A stretch of 64,000 bases of DNA from Opitutales bacterium (GTDB lineage Bacteria > Verrucomicrobiota > Verrucomicrobiia > Opitutales > Coraliomargaritaceae). The notes beneath the pieces are model-generated. The model was not told the origin of the DNA. It ran no database searches and saw only the letters and a program-made list of their open reading frames with translations. The stretch lies in contig JABBCA010000095.1 of NCBI GenBank assembly GCA_018607135.1, positions 1 to 64,000 of the forward strand. Direction: 5' to 3'. The position numbers and the translations under genes are program-made. Of this stretch, positions 8,588 to 18,056 are shown piece by piece; the stretch's first letter is position 1; each line of letters starts with the position of its first letter.

Positions 8588-9220
8588 TCAGCCGAGGTAG
8601 TCCTTTAAATAGCCTTGTAGCTGTTGTTTAGCGTAATGAAGACGTGAGCGCACTGTTCCGACAGAAGTCTTAGTGATTTCTGCGATTTCTGCGTGCTCAA
8701 GGCCTTCAATTTCATGTAAAATAACGACTGTGCGATGTTTAAGAGACAACTTTTGTAACGCGTCGTTCAATTTTTCCTGTAATTCGTTTATCAAAGCGCC
8801 CTTTTCAGTCTGATTTTTCGCGGTCAAACGCTCGAAAATCTCCGAATTTGACACCTCTTCATCTATATTTTCATAACTGATAAATCGGCGACGGCTCCTT
8901 TTCTTAAGAAAAGTCATGGTGGTATTGATCGCAATTCGATAAACCCAAGTGAAAAACGAGGATTTACCCTTAAAGCGAGCAATCGCTTGAAAGGCCTTAA
9001 TAAAGGTCTCTTGCGTCAAATCAGAGGCATCTTCGCGATTACTCGTCATGTTGTAGACCACAGAAAAAATCTGCTCACGATACTTCTGCACCAACTGGTC
9101 ATAAGCACCCACGTTACCTGATTGCACCTTCTGAACGACCGCCCAGTCCAGATCACGTTGAGATACCTCCGCCTCTTGCGCGGGGAAAATCGTCTTCGTC
9201 ACTGACTCACTGGTTGCCAT
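8588..9220 (-). CDS. ECF-type RNA polymerase sigma factor
   Basis: A sigma-70 family factor of the extracytoplasmic-function class. Region 2 is clear (SGNVGAYDQLVQKYREQI, then DLTQETFIKAFQ and FFTWVYRIAIN). Region 4 is a helix-turn-helix (LSLKHRTVVILHEIEGL, EIAEITKTSVGTVRSRL). The basic linker KKRSRRRF follows region 2. The ORF track starts at a TTG (9253), but the ATG at 9220 (MATSESVTK) is the likelier start. It leads an operon with the putative anti-sigma protein and the pseudo-HtrA. ECF operons are commonly self-regulated, but I could not identify its promoter. Confidence 0.9.
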   Translation of the reverse strand: MATSESVTKTIFPAQEAEVSQRDLDWAVVQKVQSGNVGAYDQLVQKYREQIFSVVYNMTSNREDASDLTQETFIKAFQAIARFKGKSSFFTWVYRIAINTTMTFLKKRSRRRFISYENIDEEVSNSEIFERLTAKNQTEKGALINELQEKLNDALQKLSLKHRTVVILHEIEGLEHAEIAEITKTSVGTVRSRLHYAKQQLQGYLKDYLG

Positions 9221-9416
9221 AATAGTTACAAAATAAAAGCACTTATTATGCAAAATGCAAAACTTTCCTCAACTAGTGAATTTTAAGCCAAATGAAGGTA
9301 TTTGAAGCCCCAGAACGAAAAGGTGCGAATTACACGAAACTTGATTTGCGCTGGCCGCTGAGTTTTACACTATTGACAGCCCTACTTCTATAGATGGTAA
9401 CACTACCCGCTTATTT

Positions 9417-10655
<1,239 letters not shown>

Positions 10656-10714
10656 AGTATTTCATCCATCATTTCATTAGCTATCAGCTATTACCCATTC
10701 GCATTTTTAACATC

Positions 10715-10963
10715 ATGACAGAAGATCAAGTAAAACAAATCGTTATCGACATCATCAACGACATCGCGCCCGATGAAGACACCACAGACCTGAAGTCCGA
10801 GGTGAACCTCCGCGACCAAATGGACCTAGATTCCATGGACTTCCTCGACATCGTCATGGAGCTCCGCAAGCAGCACAGCATCGAAGTGCCTGAGGAAGAC
10901 TATCCTCAACTCGCTTCGCTCGACAGCTGCGCCGCATACTTGACTCCAAAGTTTAACGCTTAA
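10715..10963 (+). CDS. Acyl carrier protein
   Basis: An 82-residue acidic acyl carrier protein. The phosphopantetheine attachment serine is Ser40 in DLDSMDFLD, which differs from the usual DSLD of housekeeping AcpP. Hydrophobic helix positions around it (VNLRDQM, IVMELRKQ) fit the four-helix fold. It lies 59 bp after the ketosynthase and before the FAD oxidoreductase on the same strand. It probably carries the acyl chain handled by both neighbours. Confidence 0.88.
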   Translation: MTEDQVKQIVIDIINDIAPDEDTTDLKSEVNLRDQMDLDSMDFLDIVMELRKQHSIEVPEEDYPQLASLDSCAAYLTPKFNA

Positions 10964-11108
10964 ATTTAGCGGCAAGTGCCGCACCAAACCGCAGCACAGG
11001 CCAACCGCCTGTGTTTCGTTGTATCTAAAGGAGGGCATTGCTTCCGCATTGCCGCCCAGCAATCAAGAAACACCCATTAGGCAATATAAAGCACTGCCTC
11101 TAGACAAA

Positions 11109-12545
11109 ATGCCCAGTCAAGCCCTCGACAACCAACACTTCGAAGTCGTCATCATCGGTGCCGGCATGGCTGGGCTCGCAGCTGGCATTCGCCTCGCACT
11201 TGGAGGCAAGAACGTCATCATTCTAGAGCGCCACAATGCGTCTGGCGGCCTCAATTCCTTTTACAGTCAAGCAGGCCGCAAATTTGATGTCGGCCTGCAC
11301 GCCATGACCAATTACGTGCCCAAAGGCACGAAAGGCACACCGCTGATCAAACTGCTTCGGCAGTTACGAATTCCCTATGATGCTCTCGACCTCTGCCCGC
11401 AAAACGGCTCGAAGGTCTCTTTTCCGGGGTGCGAACTTGGTTTCAGCAACGACTTCGCATTTTTCGAATCCGAAGTCGCCCGCGCGTTCCCGAAGCAAAT
11501 TGATGGTTTCCATGCACTCGCGGAAGAAGTGCGCACCCTCGACGCCTTCAACTTAGGCTCCATGCCCACCTCGGCGCGCGAAGCCGTAAAACGGCACATT
11601 AGCGACCCTCTACTCGAAGACATGATTTTCTGCCCCGTGATGTATTATGGCAGCGCAGAAGAACACGACATGGATTATGGCCAGTTCGCCATCATGTTTC
11701 GCTCGCTCTTTTTCGAGGGATTCGCCCGCCCACTTGACGGCGTGCGAGTCATTATTCGACTCCTGCAGGACAAATATCGTTCACTCGGCGGTGTCCGCAA
11801 AATGCGTTGCGGGATACAGAAAATCCATACGAACGGCGACAGAGCCTCCGCCATCGAACTAGACAGCGGAGCGACGATCACTGCCGATAAAATCATTTCG
11901 ACCGCAGGCGCCGTAGAGACTGCGCGCATGTGCGACGACCAATCTGCCAACGCAGCAAGTGACAATATTGGCCAGCTTAGCTTCACTGAAACCATTACTG
12001 TGTTTGACAAACAACCCACCGATTTCGGCTGGGACGAAACCATCATTTTTTTCAATACAGCTGAGCGCTTTCGCTATGCACGCGTCGAAGATGAACTCGT
12101 CGATCCAACCAGCGGCGTGATCTGCTTTCCAAACAATTATCAATATGGCAATGACCGCCAACTCGACGAAGGCTTCCTTCGGGTGACTGCCATGGCGAAC
12201 CACGACAAATGGTGTGCGCTCAACGAAGACGACTACCTAGCGCAGAAAGCGTATTGGTATGAAGAGCTACAAAAGGTCACCCTCGGCCTACTGCCAAAAC
12301 CAAAAGGCGGACTCAATCTAGACGAACACCGTCTCGCCACCGATATGTTCACTCCACGAACCGTGCGTAAGTATACCGGACACCTCAACGGAGCCATCTA
12401 CGGCGCGCCCAACAAAATCAAAGACGGACGCACACACTTAGAAAATCTCTACCTAGCTGGAACCGATCAAGGCTTCCTCGGCATCGTTGGCGCAATGCTC
12501 AGCGGAATCTCAATGGCAAACCTACATGTGCTACAGGGCGACTAA
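11109..12545 (+). CDS. CrtI/RetSat-like FAD-dependent oxidoreductase
   Basis: A flavoprotein of the phytoene desaturase / carotenoid isomerase / retinol saturase superfamily. The N-terminal Rossmann fold is VVIIGAGMAGLAAG, with the acidic end ILERHNASGGLNSF. The C-terminal FAD motif is NLYLAGTDQGFLGIVGAMLSG. The ORF track begins at a TTG at 11019; the ATG at 11109 starts just before the Rossmann strand and is preferred. A strong AAAGGAGGG at 11027-11035 lies too far upstream to serve it. Next to a ketosynthase and an ACP, the likely substrate is an ACP-bound or free polyene or acyl chain, and no carotenoid genes are nearby. The direction of reaction (desaturation, saturation or isomerisation) cannot be told. 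Confidence 0.72.
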   Translation: MPSQALDNQHFEVVIIGAGMAGLAAGIRLALGGKNVIILERHNASGGLNSFYSQAGRKFDVGLHAMTNYVPKGTKGTPLIKLLRQLRIPYDALDLCPQNGSKVSFPGCELGFSNDFAFFESEVARAFPKQIDGFHALAEEVRTLDAFNLGSMPTSAREAVKRHISDPLLEDMIFCPVMYYGSAEEHDMDYGQFAIMFRSLFFEGFARPLDGVRVIIRLLQDKYRSLGGVRKMRCGIQKIHTNGDRASAIELDSGATITADKIISTAGAVETARMCDDQSANAASDNIGQLSFTETITVFDKQPTDFGWDETIIFFNTAERFRYARVEDELVDPTSGVICFPNNYQYGNDRQLDEGFLRVTAMANHDKWCALNEDDYLAQKAYWYEELQKVTLGLLPKPKGGLNLDEHRLATDMFTPRTVRKYTGHLNGAIYGAPNKIKDGRTHLENLYLAGTDQGFLGIVGAMLSGISMANLHVLQGD

Positions 12546-12915
12546 TCGCGACTGAGCCCATCTATAACGATCGATAGAAATTTTTCGGTCGTGAGAAAGC
12601 CTACGCCATGCGAAGCGGCGTGCGCTTGAACCCAGATTATGCATTAGGATGAGCAGTGTGCTCCGCAACTGAAGCGCAAGGGAGCGTATAACATACGTGA
12701 CTACAGGGCTGACAGGCAGCGATGTGCGCTTGTCGCCTAAGCGTTTCACGGACACCCGTCAGGTGAGCATAAAAACATCCTCAGAAACTTGAGTCACCGT
12801 GATTTGGACTTCCGTCGAACCATGGTTATGAGCGAATACGGAAACTATAGAAAACAAAAATAACGAAACGATACGAATAGACGTAAACGATCACTAAGGT
12901 AAGCACTGAAAATAA
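12546..12915. other. 370-bp gene-free stretch with nested weak stems
   Basis: No credible gene is present. Between 12600 and 12745 are several short inverted repeats: ACGCC...GGCGT (about 12603-12621), TGCGCTT (12621-12627) pairing with AAGCGCA (12672-12678) around a small GAGCA-GTG-TGCTC hairpin (12651-12663), and CGCTT...AAGCG (about 12726-12743). The rest, up to the HIT gene stop, looks featureless. It lies between convergent genes, so it may be decayed DNA. Confidence 0.35.
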
Positions 12916-13254
12916 TCAACCCGGAGGCCACGATAATGAACGACCGCCAAGCACGTGGACGTGCATATGAGGCACCGTCTCACCGCCGTCTTCGCCGTTA
13001 TTGATCACTACGCGGAATCCTTTCTCAAGATTCAGCTTCTTCGCAACCCCCGCAGCAGTCAGCAACAGGTGCCCCAAGGTGGCTTGATCTTCAGCGCTCG
13101 CTACCGCGACACGGGGGATCACCTTTTTGGGGATCACTAAAAAATGCACCGGCGCTTTGGGATCGATATCATGTATGACAATACAGTGTTCGTCTTCATG
13201 CTCGATGTTCGCGGGGATCTCGCGGTCGATAATCTTTTGAAAGAGTGTTTTCAT
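12916..13254 (-). CDS. HIT family (histidine triad) nucleotide-binding protein
   Basis: A 112-residue protein of the Hint branch of the histidine triad superfamily, which hydrolyses nucleotide phosphoramidates or related adducts. The triad HMHVH lies in ETVPHMHVHVLGGRSLSWPPG at the C-terminus, exactly as in Hint proteins. The N-terminus (TLFQKIIDREIPANIEHED) is also typical. It is the last gene of a minus-strand run trpB-trpG-nrdR-unknown-HIT. The physiological substrate in bacteria is usually unclear. Confidence 0.92.
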   Translation of the reverse strand: MKTLFQKIIDREIPANIEHEDEHCIVIHDIDPKAPVHFLVIPKKVIPRVAVASAEDQATLGHLLLTAAGVAKKLNLEKGFRVVINNGEDGGETVPHMHVHVLGGRSLSWPPG

Positions 13255-13272
13255 TATGATGATAAGCTATGA

Positions 13273-13749
13273 TTAAAGCACCACGACCTGCAACTCTGCA
13301 CCGCGGGTCGCCCATGCACAGGCGAGCGCATCAATCCAATCGCGCACGCGTTCATATTGAGTTTGGCGCTTCTTGGTCCATTTCTTGCCTTCAGGGCAAA
13401 TCGTCTCACGTAGCCCAGTAACCAACAGCAAGGACTGTCGACGACCAGCGAGTTTCTTCATTTCAGTGACAATCGCCTGCCGAATCCACAGCGGACTAAA
13501 GTCCTCCAATGCAGGCACATGCCAATGCGCAAACGCGAGTTCGCTGGTGGACTCTTCACCGAGATGCAAGCGCGCCAGTTTGTCGGCACACTCGCGCAGG
13601 CTAAACTGCACATCTTGATCGGCGTCTTCTTGACTAAAAAATTCTAAAGCACGACGAGCATTTTCAGCACGTTCGACATCGGAAGCAACGGTGCGCGCAA
13701 GAATTTCATTCAATGTGCGCAACTGATCGACAGGATCATTTTTTGCCAT
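13273..13749 (-). CDS. Conserved-looking soluble protein of unknown function
   Basis: I do not recognise this 158-residue protein. It has no signal peptide or membrane helix. It is rich in Arg, Ala and Trp and predicted mostly helical in its first half ([23 protein letters not shown]). A more conserved-looking core follows ([37 protein letters not shown]). Its start overlaps the end of nrdR by 14 bp and the HIT gene follows after 18 bp, so translation with nrdR is probably coupled. NusB was considered because NusB genes often lie near nrdR, but the NusB signatures are not there. Confidence 0.7.
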   Translation of the reverse strand: MAKNDPVDQLRTLNEILARTVASDVERAENARRALEFFSQEDADQDVQFSLRECADKLARLHLGEESTSELAFAHWHVPALEDFSPLWIRQAIVTEMKKLAGRRQSLLLVTGLRETICPEGKKWTKKRQTQYERVRDWIDALACAWATRGAELQVVVL

Positions 13750-14206
13750 TTTCGGTGAACTCTCGGAGGTCTAATATTTCTTGAGCAAGCTCGCTGAGAT
13801 CACGGAAATCCTTATACACCGACGCATAGCGAACATAGGCGATCTGATCTAAATGCTTGAGGCGTTGCATCACATGCTCGCCAATGGATTGAGCTGGAAT
13901 CTCATGATCAAATTCTTTTTCCAACGTTGCTAAGACATCCGCTATGAGCATTTCAATTTGAATGACTTCGATGGGACGTTTTTGCACCGCCTTTTTCAAG
14001 CCACCGAGGATCTTACTTCGGTCAAAATCTTCTCGGCGACCATCACGTTTCACCACTTGCAAGTCGGCACGGAGCACTTCTTCGATAGTAGTAAAACGGT
14101 ATTCACAATCGAGGCATTCGCGACGACGACGGATCGAGGTTTCGTTTTTACCAGTTCGGGTATCGAGCACTTTAGTCTCGAGTGAGGCGCATTTCGGGCA
14201 ACGCAT
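13736..14206 (-). CDS. nrdR: Transcriptional repressor NrdR
   Basis: NrdR is a zinc-finger and ATP-cone repressor of ribonucleotide reductase genes that senses the ATP/dATP balance. The 156-residue length is standard. The zinc ribbon uses MRCPKC and CLDC near residues 3-34 with the basic RRRREC between. The ATP-cone domain follows ([18 protein letters not shown], then [23 protein letters not shown]). No ribonucleotide reductase gene lies in the window. It is followed with overlap by an unknown gene. The gap to trpG consists mostly of 7-bp repeats. Confidence 0.96.
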   Translation of the reverse strand: MRCPKCASLETKVLDTRTGKNETSIRRRRECLDCEYRFTTIEEVLRADLQVVKRDGRREDFDRSKILGGLKKAVQKRPIEVIQIEMLIADVLATLEKEFDHEIPAQSIGEHVMQRLKHLDQIAYVRYASVYKDFRDLSELAQEILDLREFTENGKK

Positions 14207-14255
14207 TTTTTTTAAGAAAGTAGAAGGTAGAAGTCAGGAGTTAGAAAATGACGGA
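14207..14255. repeat. Heptanucleotide repeat run between nrdR and trpG
   Basis: From 14220 the sequence parses into consecutive 7-mers: GTAGAAG, GTAGAAG, TCAGGAG, TTAGAAA, ATGACGG. Purine-rich heptamers with exact 7-bp spacing fill nearly the whole intergenic gap. This looks like a degenerate short tandem repeat element. Confidence 0.7.
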
Positions 14256-14819
14256 CTACAGCTTTAAGAAGTTTTCTAGCATTTTCATGCCGTCTTGGGT
14301 CGCGAGCGACTCTGGGTGAAACTGCACGCCCCAGACCGGAAGATCCTTGTGAGCGAGTCCCATGATTTCGCCTTCTGCGGTCTCGGCGGTCACTTCCAAG
14401 CAATCTGGTAAAGTGGAGCGCTCGACAATTAAAGAATGATAGCGGGTGGCTATCATCGGATTGGGCATGCCTTTAAAAATGTCCGTATCGCGGTGCGTTA
14501 CTGGTGAGGTCTTGCCATGCATCAGGCGATCGGCTCGAATCACCTTCCCCCCAAAATGCTGACCGATACTTTGATGTCCAAGGCACACGCCGAGGAGTGG
14601 CTTCTTTCCTGCAAAGGCAGCGATTATATCGAGACTAACACCCGCCTCTGTTGGCGAGCAAGGCCCCGGCGAAATCATGACGCGGTCAGGATTCAGCTCA
14701 AGAGCTTCTTCAACAGTAATCGCGTTGTTACGATAGACCTTTTGGTCCACTCCAAGCTGACCAAAATACTGAACCAGATTGTAAGTAAAGGAGTCGAAAT
14801 TATCGATAACGAGGAGCAT
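14256..14819 (-). CDS. trpG: Glutamine amidotransferase subunit of anthranilate/aminodeoxychorismate synthase
   Basis: A class I glutamine amidotransferase that feeds ammonia to chorismate, giving anthranilate (TrpG) or aminodeoxychorismate (PabA). The 187 residues are full length. The catalytic triad is Cys79 in GVCLGHQ, with His168 and Glu170 in VQFHPES. The N-terminus [15 protein letters not shown] is typical. The partner synthase component (trpE or pabB) is not in the window. TrpG and PabA cannot be told apart by sequence alone, and in many bacteria one protein serves both. Its place 78 bp after trpB on the same strand favours a tryptophan role. Confidence 0.9.
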   Translation of the reverse strand: MLLVIDNFDSFTYNLVQYFGQLGVDQKVYRNNAITVEEALELNPDRVMISPGPCSPTEAGVSLDIIAAFAGKKPLLGVCLGHQSIGQHFGGKVIRADRLMHGKTSPVTHRDTDIFKGMPNPMIATRYHSLIVERSTLPDCLEVTAETAEGEIMGLAHKDLPVWGVQFHPESLATQDGMKMLENFLKL

Positions 14820-14826
14820 GGAATTG

Positions 14827-14922
14827 AATAAATAATGAGTAATGACTGATGGCTTAATCGAACGTCCAACTTTGAGTAATGAATCCGTTTCAGATTTTCA
14901 GCGTTTCAGCGTTTCAGCGTTT
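14827..14922. repeat. Heptamer and octamer repeat runs between trpG and trpB
   Basis: Two repeat phases are visible. 14827-14854 reads as 7-mers AATAAAT, AATGAGT, AATGACT, GATGGCT, with two more (TTTGAGT, AATGAAT) at 14871-14884. From 14891 the phase becomes 8 bp: CAGATTTT, CAGCGTTT, CAGCGTTT, CAGCGTTT, ending at 14922. The octamers overlap the last codons of trpB, including its stop at 14898-14900. Confidence 0.75.
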
Positions 14923-16136
14923 CCCAAGACCCGCGCGGCTTCTTGAACGTCTTTGTCACCACGACCGCTGAGGTTGCCTATTATGATTTGATCGGAGCTC
15001 ATCTCACGAGCACGCTTCATGGTATATGCAATGCCATGCGAGGATTCAAGTGCGGGGACAATGCCCTCGATTGAGCATAAGGCTTGAAATGCATCCAGCG
15101 CCTCAGCGTCGGTAGCGTAACCGAAGTGGATGCGACCTTTCTCTTTGTAGTATGCATGCTCGGGGCCCACCGCTGCGTAGTCGAGACCCGCAGAGACTGA
15201 GTGAGTCAAATCGATTTGACCATCTTCGTCCTGTAAAATCCAAGTCTTCGCACCTTGCAGGACACCGAGTTTGCCGCCCTCAAAACGCGCTGCGTGATGC
15301 CCACGAACGATTTCACGGCCACCAGCTTCAACACCCGTGAGTTTTACTTCGAGGTCTTTCAAAAACGCAAAAAAGATACCAATCGCATTCGAACCACCAC
15401 CGACACAGGCCGCTACTTCGTCAGGTAAGCGCCCTTCTTTTTCAATGATTTGGCGACGACATTCTTCACCGATGCAACGGTGAAAGTCGCGCACCATCAT
15501 TGGGAATGGATGTGAACCCAGCGCGGAACCGATGATGTAGTGAGTGGTGCGAACGTTGGTGACCCAATCGCGCATCGCTTCATTGACGGCCTCCTTTAAA
15601 GTCTTTTGCCCCGCAGACACTCCGCGCACTTCCGCACCACAAAGGCGCATGCGATAAACGTTCAAAGCTTGGCGGCGCATATCTTCCTCGCCCATGTAGA
15701 TCACACATTCGAAGCCCATCTTGGCACACATGGCAGCGGTCGCGATACCGTGTTGCCCCGCGCCCGTCTCAGCGATAATGCGCTTCTTGCCCATTCGCTT
15801 AGCAAGCAAGGCTTGGCCTAGGGCGTTGTTGATTTTATGAGCACCCGTGTGCAGGAGGTCTTCACGCTTGAGATAGATCTTTGCCCCACCGCAGTGCTCA
15901 GTGAGGCGATCCGCAAAATAGAGATTGGTCGGACGACCTGCAAACTCACGGAGCTGGAAGTCGAGTTCCTTTTGAAATTCGGGGTCTTTACGCGCCTCAT
16001 GATAGGCTTCGGTCAACTCGAACAGCGGCGTCATCAAAGTCTCTGGCACATACATGCCCCCGTAGGCACCAAAGTGCCCGCGTTCATCGGGAAGACTTAA
16101 TGGATCGAGCTCAAGATCTGGAGTTGCAGTTTGCAT
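14898..16136 (-). CDS. trpB: Tryptophan synthase beta subunit
   Basis: TrpB joins indole and serine to make tryptophan, using pyridoxal phosphate. The 412-residue length and motifs fit the standard TrpB1 type: [16 protein letters not shown] at the N-terminus, the PLP lysine Lys101 in [19 protein letters not shown], and the phosphate-binding GGGSNAIG. The last residues (ETLKR) are encoded by an octamer repeat that runs through the stop codon, so the extreme C-terminus is probably repeat-derived. No trpA is present in the window. It leads the minus-strand run trpB-trpG-nrdR. Confidence 0.97.
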   Translation of the reverse strand: MQTATPDLELDPLSLPDERGHFGAYGGMYVPETLMTPLFELTEAYHEARKDPEFQKELDFQLREFAGRPTNLYFADRLTEHCGGAKIYLKREDLLHTGAHKINNALGQALLAKRMGKKRIIAETGAGQHGIATAAMCAKMGFECVIYMGEEDMRRQALNVYRMRLCGAEVRGVSAGQKTLKEAVNEAMRDWVTNVRTTHYIIGSALGSHPFPMMVRDFHRCIGEECRRQIIEKEGRLPDEVAACVGGGSNAIGIFFAFLKDLEVKLTGVEAGGREIVRGHHAARFEGGKLGVLQGAKTWILQDEDGQIDLTHSVSAGLDYAAVGPEHAYYKEKGRIHFGYATDAEALDAFQALCSIEGIVPALESSHGIAYTMKRAREMSSDQIIIGNLSGRGDKDVQEAARVLGNAETLKR

Positions 16137-16193
16137 ACTGGAATACGGTTGCGAGTCGCGTGCTTTGTCAAGCTGGCAGTCCTATAGGCAGAA

Positions 16194-16940
16194 TTAGGGA
16201 AGACGGGATTCAAATTCGGCAATATCCTCAGGGGCGTCGATACCAATGGTGGGTTGGTCGGTAATGCCAACATGGATTCGGTAGCCGTGTTCCATCGCGC
16301 GGAGCTGTTCGAGCTTTTCGATGTTTTCCAGAAAGCCAGGTTCGAGCGCAGAAAAGGCGCTGAGGAAGTCGGCTTGGTAGGCATATAGGCCGAGATGCCG
16401 GTAGCACTGGTGTTGCCGTAGCCACTCGGCGTCCGCCTTGCCTTGTAAATCACGTGCATATGGAATCGGTGAACGTGAGAAGTAGAGCGCATAGCCCTCG
16501 CGGTCGCGGACGACATTCACTTGGTTTGGATTCGCAAAATCTTCGGGTGATTCATAGGGAATTGCCAACGTCGACATAGCGGCCTCGCCCTCTAATCCCT
16601 TAGCAAGAGCGCGAATTTGCTCACCCGTGACCAGCGGCTCATCGCCTTGCACGTTGATGACCGCAGATGCGCCCACTTGCGCATTGGCCTCAGCGAGCCG
16701 ATCAGTTCCGCTCGGATGATCTGCCCGCGTGCGCACGACGCTGAAGCCTGCTTTCACGAGACAAGACTCAAGCGCATCGTCATCGACTGCAAAATACAGA
16801 GGAAACTCAGGTGCGACTTCACGGATGCGCTCAGCGGTCCACACAATCACGGGCTTGCCACGCACTTGATGCAACAGCTTTCGAGGAAACCGTGTCGAGG
16901 CGAGGCGCGCTGGAACAATAATAGATGGTGTCTTTGACAT
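16194..16940 (-). CDS. kdsB: 3-deoxy-manno-octulosonate cytidylyltransferase
   Basis: KdsB activates Kdo with CTP to make CMP-Kdo for lipid A-core assembly, which shows a lipopolysaccharide outer membrane. The N-terminal nucleotide-binding stretch [17 protein letters not shown] and the metal-binding [11 protein letters not shown] are clear. [10 protein letters not shown] and YAYQADFL also match the family. The ATG at 16940 (MSKTPSII) is preferred over the ORF-track start 18 bp upstream. It is transcribed divergently from a rhodanese gene that starts 30 bp away. Confidence 0.95.
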   Translation of the reverse strand: MSKTPSIIVPARLASTRFPRKLLHQVRGKPVIVWTAERIREVAPEFPLYFAVDDDALESCLVKAGFSVVRTRADHPSGTDRLAEANAQVGASAVINVQGDEPLVTGEQIRALAKGLEGEAAMSTLAIPYESPEDFANPNQVNVVRDREGYALYFSRSPIPYARDLQGKADAEWLRQHQCYRHLGLYAYQADFLSAFSALEPGFLENIEKLEQLRAMEHGYRIHVGITDQPTIGIDAPEDIAEFESRLP

Positions 16941-16946
16941 TTGAAC

Positions 16947-16969
16947 GCCAATCATCATGAAAGATTGGC
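16947..16969 (+). promoter_or_regulatory. Inverted repeat between divergent kdsB and rhodanese starts
   Basis: GCCAATC-N9-GATTGGC, a perfect 7-bp inverted repeat, fills most of the 30-bp gap. It ends 1 bp before the rhodanese ATG. It could be an operator shared by both genes, or an mRNA hairpin that hides the rhodanese ribosome site. No Shine-Dalgarno sequence is visible. Confidence 0.4.
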
Positions 16970-16970
16970 A

Positions 16971-17291
16971 ATGAACAAGGAAATCAGTGCCATCGAAGCC
17001 GCAAATTTGCGCGAAAATGAAGACAACGTCACCTTTTTAGACGTTCGAGAAGATGAGGAGGTCACGGTTTGTCGGATTGAAGGCGCACTACACATTCCAA
17101 TGGGACAGATACCGGACCGCGCCGAGGCACTGCCACAAGACGGTAAACTCGTGGTTTACTGCCACCATGGTATGCGCAGCATGAATGTCTGCCAATATCT
17201 CGAGGCGCGAGGCTTCACCAATACAATCAACCTGGGGGGCGGCATCCACGCATGGGCACTCCAAGTCGACCCTAATATGAGCCGCTACTAG
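16971..17291 (+). CDS. Single-domain rhodanese-like protein
   Basis: A 106-residue stand-alone rhodanese domain, a likely sulfur-carrier or sulfurtransferase of the GlpE type. The active-site Cys64 lies in [17 protein letters not shown] and the C-terminal [16 protein letters not shown] match the fold. The ORF-track start is a TTG at 16941; the ATG at 16971 ([13 protein letters not shown]) aligns better with the family. There is no signal peptide, so it is cytoplasmic. It is divergent from kdsB with an inverted repeat between the two starts. Confidence 0.88.
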   Translation: MNKEISAIEAANLRENEDNVTFLDVREDEEVTVCRIEGALHIPMGQIPDRAEALPQDGKLVVYCHHGMRSMNVCQYLEARGFTNTINLGGGIHAWALQVDPNMSRY

Positions 17292-17357
17292 TGGTTTTTA
17301 TTATGCCATAGAGTTTTCTCTGGATTTTTACCTCACGCCTATTTAGTAATCCATGTT

Positions 17358-18053
17358 ATGAAAACTATACGGTTCATTCTAATCATTTTGGTCTCCCTAT
17401 TTACCTCAAGTCTACAAGGTGAAAACTTTCGAACGTTTAAAGACACACAAGGCCGAGAAATGACCGCCAGACTCACAAGAGTGAGTGGAGACGATGTTTA
17501 CATTGAACGCCAAGACGGCTTGACGACCAAAGTTGCCCTATCGATCTTTAGCGCTGAGGATAAAAAATACATCCAAGAATGGGCAACAAAGAATCTCCTA
17601 ACGAGTGGCATCTTTGAAGTTCGTTTTACTACAGAAAATTCCTCAAAGCGAGATTCTGAAAGTGGTGGCATACAGCGAGAAAGCTACCAAAGCGCGTATG
17701 GCATCGAAGTCGAAAACACCTCTTATGAGCCAGTTAAAAATATTCGTATCGAGTATTTACTCATAAAGTTTGAAGACGCACTTGCCGCAGCAAAACGCAG
17801 CGAAGGTGAAATCCGGCGCTTAAAAGGGGAAGTGAAAATTGATTACATCGGAGACCGCAGTAAGGCGACCGTGAAGACGAAATCAGTCCCAATGCTTGAG
17901 ACCGAATTAGCTCCTGGCTACGTCTGGTCGGGAGGCGGCAAAAGGACTAGCAAGGACGTCTTAAAGGGAATTTGGATAAAAATGTATGTGGGTGACCTAC
18001 TCGTGCATGAATACTCAAAGCCGGAAAATATGATGCGCACTGAGGCTTGGTAA
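17358..18053 (+). CDS. Secreted SHD1-domain protein of unknown function
   Basis: The 231-residue protein has a signal peptide (IRFILIILVSLFTSSLQG). It then has an SHD1-like domain at about 24-80 (FRTFKDTQGREMTARLTRV, then IFSAEDKKYIQEWA), a small module common in Planctomycetes and Verrucomicrobia. The remaining 150 residues look like a beta-rich domain (YGIEVENTSYEPVKNIRIEYL) that I cannot name. Its stop lies 3 bp from the stop of the convergent CHASE2 cyclase gene. The domain call is from motif resemblance, and function is unknown. Confidence 0.68.
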   Translation: MKTIRFILIILVSLFTSSLQGENFRTFKDTQGREMTARLTRVSGDDVYIERQDGLTTKVALSIFSAEDKKYIQEWATKNLLTSGIFEVRFTTENSSKRDSESGGIQRESYQSAYGIEVENTSYEPVKNIRIEYLLIKFEDALAAAKRSEGEIRRLKGEVKIDYIGDRSKATVKTKSVPMLETELAPGYVWSGGGKRTSKDVLKGIWIKMYVGDLLVHEYSKPENMMRTEAW

Positions 18054-18056
18054 ATG

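Noticed and set aside
9373-9395. TTGACA as promoter for the ketosynthase gene
   Set aside because: No acceptable -10 box at 16-18 bp. TATAGA is 10 bp away and TAACAC 19 bp away.
11019-11108. TTG-initiated extension of the FAD oxidoreductase, with AAAGGAGGG at 11027-11035
   Set aside because: The extension lacks family similarity and the ribosome-like site is inside it with no good start codon at the right distance. The ATG at 11109 sits just before the Rossmann motif.
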